Source: Vesta saturnalis (taxonomy: Eukaryota; Arthropoda; Insecta; Coleoptera; Lampyridae). Taken from it: DNA of 64,000 nt. Every line of letters starts with the position of its first letter. Within the stretch, counting starts at the first letter, position 1. Shown here one piece after another: positions 58,593-64,000 of the stretch. The notes below the pieces were generated by a model that was not told the origin of the DNA, did no database searches, and was given only the letters and a program-made list of their open reading frames with translations. Location of the stretch: positions 2,692,001 through 2,756,000 of the forward strand of contig JARFJB010001819.1 of NCBI GenBank assembly GCA_036346205.1, in the 5' to 3' direction. A program made the translations under genes and the position numbers.

Positions 58593-59651
58593 GCGCATAT
58601 TAGACAATGGGGCTTTCAAAAAAGGTCGTACCGTTATTGGTTGTTCGCCCTTAATGCGAACACGATTTGTTGCCCTGTTAGAATGTGCAAGAGTTCTGAT
58701 GTAGTTCCTCTATTATTAGTGACTTTTAATTATCAGTCGATATCCTGTGCTATTGTAGTACTGGATTACTACTCTAATTGAAAGTACCATATAATGTTAG
58801 TGCTGAGGTGCGTGAAGTTGGTTAATGAAAGCACTTAATTTTAATGCTTCGTTAGTGCTTACTGTTTTGTAACACCAGCACGATCGGTGGTTTTTACGAA
58901 AAATGATCCTTCTTGTTCAGTGTTAGCTTCCTCTCCATATTGGATGCGCTAAAGGCGAAATCGGGGCGTATTGTTAGTGCTTATTAGCGCCTCTTAGAGT
59001 AAACCTTTACTTAGAAAACGGTGTCCCCTTTTGCAGCTTTGTCTATTTACCCTTATTCAAAGAGCTAACCAGCCAGTCACCTTACTTTGTAGTGCTAGGG
59101 CCTACGCTTTTAAAAATTATTAACAACAAGACTTGTCCACATCGTTAGTGCTTTGTTAGTGCCATTTAATTCTTATAGATCGACGATCAACTGGTCCTTT
59201 TATACAATGATGGCTTAACTCCTTGAAAGCACTAAAGGGTGGTTATGGTGATTTATGCCAAAAATCACCAATGCGCTAACCATGGAGTACTATAGTGCTT
59301 CTTCTACCGTTATCGAGCCATTACCGCATTATTTCGTGGAAACGACGGGTGGTGTTTTTGACAGAGCTGCCAATGATTTAAAGGAATTAACGAAGCACAA
59401 AGGAACCGTGCAAGTTAATATCATTAGTGCTTCCAATAAAGATAAGCCAACAATGCAAAAGAGATTGTAGTTTTCTAGTCAAAGACTGATTTTGCTGGAT
59501 CCAAGACACTAAGAGGCATTAATGAATCATTGGTGATCCGTACAAATCACGACGCCAAGTCGACTTGGGCTAATTTATTGATAAGGAGATTATCTTTTTT
59601 AAAATACCAATGTTTCGCAGATTTATTTTAGTACTTTACCAAGGTTATATA

Positions 59652-59656
<5 letters not shown>
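58593..59656. other. No gene; dense TTAGTGCTT motif
   Basis: The octamer ttagtgct or its complement agcacta occurs about eight to ten times from 58796 to 59430, irregularly spaced. An open frame at 59255-59470 overlaps these motifs and is not supported. Confidence 0.5.

Positions 59657-59711
<55 letters not shown>
59657..59711. repeat. (AT)n microsatellite
   Basis: About 27 units followed by acatacatacatac. It lies next to the TIR of the following element. Confidence 0.95.
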
Positions 59712-59715
<4 letters not shown>

Positions 59716-59739
59716 CATACATACATATATACATATATA

Positions 59740-61442
59740 CAGGGTGATTCACGACGGACGCGACCGAGTTTTATGAGATAACTATAAGTATGTACTTTTG
59801 TTGCAGGGACATTGTGTAGGTCCATTAAGCCTACATTTTTAAAATAATTTAAAATATACAGGGTGCTTCAAAGAGAGTGGCATGTCAAAGTTGTTTTTTT
59901 AATGGAATTGCCCATATTTTATCAAATTTTTGAATTAATTATGAATAATAAGATAGACTTTCGTTACCTAAATACAGAGCATTTTGATTTATTTTGATTT
60001 TAAATTGCAAGGTTTTGGAAAAAAAAGTTATTGAGGTAATTTTGAAATTTAAAGCCTTTTTTATGGGACTTACAGGACGTAAATGTTTTTACAAATAATG
60101 TTTGTCGATCATTTTTTGAACCGAGTAATTAGCAAAGATATTTCTTCTTTTGTGTGTATGTGTACACATATTTCAAGTTAGTATATAGTAATTTTTAATT
60201 AAAATATTACTTATGAAAATATGTATATTGTAATGACCAAAAAACGATGCTACCATGCTGAATTCTAATCTAGTGTGTTATTGTCAAAATGACAAACATT
60301 ATTAATTATTTGCACTGTGTGGTGACTATCAAATAATTATTTTAAGTTAAAATGGTTTATTGTTGCAAACAAACTTGCAACAGGAAATGTCGCATGTGCA
60401 AGTAGCGATTGATTCTGCTGATAGGAAAGAGTAGTTTACTCTTGAGCCTAATATGTCTGAAATCAATTGGGGGTTGTTTTTCACGGAATAAATGAAAATA
60501 TTTAATTTATTTTTATGGTACAAATTAGTACAAATTGGGTTCTTTCTATCGCTGAGCTTAATTTTCTTGTTATCGTTTTTTTTATTGTGGTCCTGCTAGC
60601 TTGTCTTAATGTGGTAGCTCAATGGGTTTTATAAAAACGGCATGGGGTACAAAGTTATAGTACAAAATAAGTGTACTATAAAATCTGATAGGTTTCGTTT
60701 GATTCTGTTCATTTGGTCTTGCTAGCTTAAAAGATATGAATTAAAAATGCTTTTGGAACCGTCACTTCTGTTATGTTGCAAAATGTAAGATGTTCGCAAA
60801 AAGAGAACTCTGCATTAAAAAGTCATTTCGAGCAGTTGTTACCTATAGTAGTTATGTTAAATTGATAAGGATAATAATATTATTTAATATATTCGTAATG
60901 TTGTTAAATATTGTTGAATAACTTTGAAACGTGAAGGTTTAGGTATAGGATACCTTAGTACTTTTTGGAAATCAGTGAATTGGTCACATGACAGATCTAA
61001 AAATATACATAGTTCAATTTGAGATGCGGAAGATATTATAGTTTGAATGTATTAATAACACAACCCAAAAATCTGAATACGCAGTATAGTATTTTTAGCA
61101 ATTAAACTGCCAAATAAAACAACGAAGCAGTCTATTTTCGAGATCTTGAAGCAGTTTTTACAAAATTGTTTTCGTTTGGTAACAATTAATTTTTTTCCAA
61201 AACCTTGCAATTTAAGAAAAATTAAAATAAATCAAAACGCTCTGTATTTAGGTACAGGGAACCCTAACGACAATCTACCTTATTTTTCATAATTAATTCA
61301 AAAATGTGATAAAATGTAGGGTATTCCATTAAAAAAACCTAACTTTGATATTCCACTCTTTTTTGAAGCACCCTGTATATTTGAAATTATTTTAAAAATG
61401 TAGCCTCATAAAACTCCGTCCCGTCCGTCGTGACTCACCCAG
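59740..61442. mobile_element. Non-autonomous long-TIR element, 1.7 kb
   Basis: The left end CAGGGTGATTCACGACGGACG-like (59740) and right end CGTCCGTCGTGACTCACCC (to about 61442) have TA at 59738-59739 and 61443-61444. The inverted arms are about 280 bp (to about 60030 and from about 61185). They contain a second mariner-end-like word pair inside (tacagggtgcttc about 59857; gaagcaccctgta about 61365), as if one element's TIR grew around another's. No transposase is seen. Confidence 0.8.
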
Positions 61443-61499
61443 TATGTATCTATAGACCCTTTTGCTGGTGGGAGTGCTAAGTTCCCCACTTACATAAAA

Positions 61500-62790
61500 A
61501 TGTGTTCTTACATCCGATAACTATTCACAAACACACTATAACTTTTTGGTAACTAATTGCTTTATTATTAAAGAAGGAAAAGAAAAATGTTGACGGTTTA
61601 CCTAGTGAATAAATAATTTCGAAAGTGGGCGAGCTAGAGTAACACAGGGTAAAGTATGTAGAAGTAATTAATTTTCGATTACCTGTTTGTGCTATATTAC
61701 TTCTCGTATTATTTGATTTTACCATTTGCTCCATAATTTATATAGTAAATAAACAATTTCCAAGTGGGCCTTGTTAGCCAACGCAAGAGTGAAGTACCTA
61801 TGTGCAATCATTTAATTTCTGTTTTTATGCTAAGTTACTTCTCATGCTACCTATTTGCTTTTAGAGTTTTTATTTTAAAATTTATTGCTTAACTATTTCC
61901 ATAGTTAATAAACAATTTTCAAGTGGGGGTGTTAATGTAACACAACAGTAAAGTACGTGTAATCAGTTAATTTATGATTACTTTTTTATGCTAAATTGCT
62001 TCTCATATGCTTTTTGGAATTTGCATTTTGAAATTTAAATAGAATAGTTTTGTGAATACTTTTGTGACGTTTGCCTTTAGAAATTACTGAAGCGATTATC
62101 CAGGCGGCAAAGTTAAAAATAATTAAATTCAATAACAATTACACGTATCTTCTTGAGTAAATGATAATGATAATAGTTTTTGAAAATTATTTAAGATGTG
62201 TAGTATAAATAAGTAACTAGTAATTAAGCGATTATACGTATCCCCCCCCCCCCCCCCCGCCTAAAAATTTATTTATTTACTACTACTACTACTTTCAAAA
62301 TGCAAATGTTACAAGCATGCTATGAGAAGTAATTTAGCGTAAAGAAATATTCAAGGCAAGGCATTGTTTATTTAGTATGGAGATTGTTAAGTAATAAATT
62401 TCAAAATGCGAATTCCACAAGAAATTTATATGAAAAGTAAGTTAGCATTAAAAAATCATCAGAAATTAATTGATAGCACATACTTTACTTTTACGTTACG
62501 TTAGCACCCCCACTTGGATATAGTTTATAAATTGTTAACCAATAAATTTCAAAATCCAAATTCTAAAAGCTACCACCAGTATTAGAAGTAATTTAGCATG
62601 AAAAAGTAATCAGAAATTAATTACTACTTTACTCTTTTGTTACTCTAGCTCACCCTCTTTGGAAATAATTTATTTACTAGGTAAATTGAGAACATTTTGC
62701 CTTTTTTTTTTAGTAAAAGTGAAGCAATTAATTATCAAACAATTATAGTGTGTTTGATTTATACGGTGTAGGAACCTATTTTTCTGTGTG
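61500..62790. repeat. Palindrome built of about 180-bp tandem repeats
   Basis: About three plus-orientation units (61540-62060: agtaaataaacaatttccaagtggg, gttactctagc-type, ttatgctaa-ttacttctcat) are followed by about three units in reverse orientation (62270-62700: gagaagtaatttagc, aagtaatcagaaattaatt, agctcaccctc). The outer edges share ctataactttttggtaactaattg / gcaattaattatcaaacaatt-type sequence. There is no coding content. Confidence 0.65.
62242..62258. repeat. Poly-C tract near the palindrome centre
   Basis: Seventeen consecutive C. Confidence 0.95.
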
Positions 62791-63850
62791 TCGAATTGGT
62801 GCTAAAAGGAAGGAGCAAAAAATTTGAAAATCCGGCTCTCCTTTAGCAATAAATTAGTACTCAATTATACACTATAACTGAAATGTGGCGATGGGAGTGC
62901 TAGGTTAACGGATATTGCTAACTTCACGTGCCTTAAAATCAACACCAAACAAGTAAATTCTGTACTCATAAATAATCGCAAGATGCATTTTTCCTAGTAT
63001 TCTTTAATGGCTTGCCGAAAATATTGTCGTCCAAGGACCATTAATATATAAATTATAAGCAAATTTTATATAAATACCTTAACATATGGGGTCAATCCAT
63101 ATACAGTCATCCAGCAATAGTTGTTTCACTATTTTTAAAAAAATCTGATTTTTTAAATTCAATTACTCTTACACGTTGGAAGTTGAAAATGATCATTATT
63201 AAAATTTTACTGTCACCATAGCGGCCATATTTGTGCGGTGAACTGCTACAATTCAAACGTTTACGCCAACACCTGTATCTTCTAATGTATTTGTCCTATC
63301 ACTATGGGACAAAAATAAAGGGCTACATTTTTGGTTCATACACTTTTTACCCAAATTTAGGGGTGAAACTAGAGACAATGTTTTCATATTTTTAATCCAT
63401 TTAGTTCAGTCCTTAATGGTGATGTTTCTTGAGAAGAATTAGAATATGCAAGACAAGTTTTTTTTTACAAATTTTGTCTAATTGTACACCAAAATTCAAG
63501 ACTCTGGCTATTTCTTAAAAAAATTTACAAAAATTAAAAATTTTCAAAAATTGCTATTTTTAGGGGTCAATATCTCTGTTGGGGCAAAATATAATAATCT
63601 GAAGTAGTTTTGGCTACAAGCTAAGATATTACAAGGTAAATGTGTAAAAAAAAACGCTTTCCAGAAGGCATCTATAAACTGTAATTGTGAAGTATTACGG
63701 TTTATAATTGCATAAATGTACATTAAAAGGTAAGCTGACAGATAGTTTTAACATTAATTACACAGTCACAGTTTTCGTAAACAAAACGCACAGTTTGAAT
63801 GTATTAACGGAACATTTAATAATTTCGCAAGTAGGTCATGAGGGTCTAGG
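62791..63850. other. Intergenic, no gene seen
   Basis: AT-rich. gatgggagtgctaggttaac at about 62889 resembles the tip of the fold-back element at 58561-58580 and also ggtgggagtgctaag at 61467. The stretch 63080-63700 has the look of an interspersed repeat but no identifiable ends. Confidence 0.45.
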
Positions 63851-63852
63851 AC

Positions 63853-63915
63853 GTTTCGCCGCGGCCCTTTCGTCGCCAGGCCGTTTCGCCGCCGAGCCAG
63901 TTCGCCGCCAGAACA
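63853..63915. repeat. CG-rich minisatellite, unit about 16 bp
   Basis: Four degenerate units of the type cgtttcgccgccgrgc. A related CG-rich stretch lies at about 21019-21113. Confidence 0.65.
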
Positions 63916-64000
63916 ATTTTAATATTTGGAAGAACATACAGTGTGTCCGAGATTCAGCATGCATGTATTGCTATATTCGTTAATATTGAAGATAGAATGT

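Noticed and set aside
59255..59470. 71-codon frame as a small host gene
   Set aside because: It is short, has no motif, and overlaps the repeated TTAGTGCTT words.

Overview
This is eukaryotic DNA, almost certainly from an insect. It is strongly AT-rich, has no bacterial gene organisation, and carries a typical arthropod set of mobile elements: Tc1/mariner and pogo transposons, piggyBac, a Penelope-like element, a Jockey/CR1-type non-LTR retrotransposon and a tRNA-derived SINE. A beetle is plausible, but the sequence alone does not fix the order. I find no complete host gene. The only host-like candidates are a USP-like terminal exon (37638-37973, which may itself belong to a transposon) and a locally GC-rich, promoter-like stretch with a splice-donor-like site (about 51230-51880). 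Nearly everything else that can be named is a mobile element or a repeat, and almost every coding region is broken.

Layout. 1-2640: two non-LTR copies lying tail to tail. 2735-5865: pogo-like element. 6248-7730: Tc1-like element. 9007-14177: second pogo-like element, itself split by a DD41D mariner-type element (11660-14050). 15776-16960: inverted repeat containing a SINE and a hammerhead-like motif. 17020-21345: a satellite of about 170 bp split by a rearranged DD41D element (17254-19813). 22020-25444: two decayed transposases. 25933-29766: a head-to-head Penelope-like dimer with hammerhead-like motifs in both arms. 30142-32640 and 33110-35510: two DD41D elements, the second almost intact. 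35960-36961, 39590-40885, 46501-47200 and 59740-61442: non-autonomous long-TIR elements. 44054-47559: three levels of nesting. 48160-49640, 53676-58583 and 61500-62790: fold-back structures with tandem repeats. The middle one has a 9-bp target-site duplication and holds a piggyBac element (54331-57033), which itself holds a SINE.

Three themes recur. First, the DD41D elements have unusually long terminal inverted repeats (about 200 bp to over 800 bp), so most of their length is palindromic. Second, many TA-targeting elements sit directly against (TA)n arrays. Third, a short module (YTGAYGA, a hairpin, then GAAAC) recurs in the Penelope-like ends and again inside the long TIRs of DD41D elements. 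The first is a hammerhead-like core in a setting where hammerheads are known; the second is the more novel observation. All family assignments come from reading motifs by eye. No database search, folding or expression data were available.
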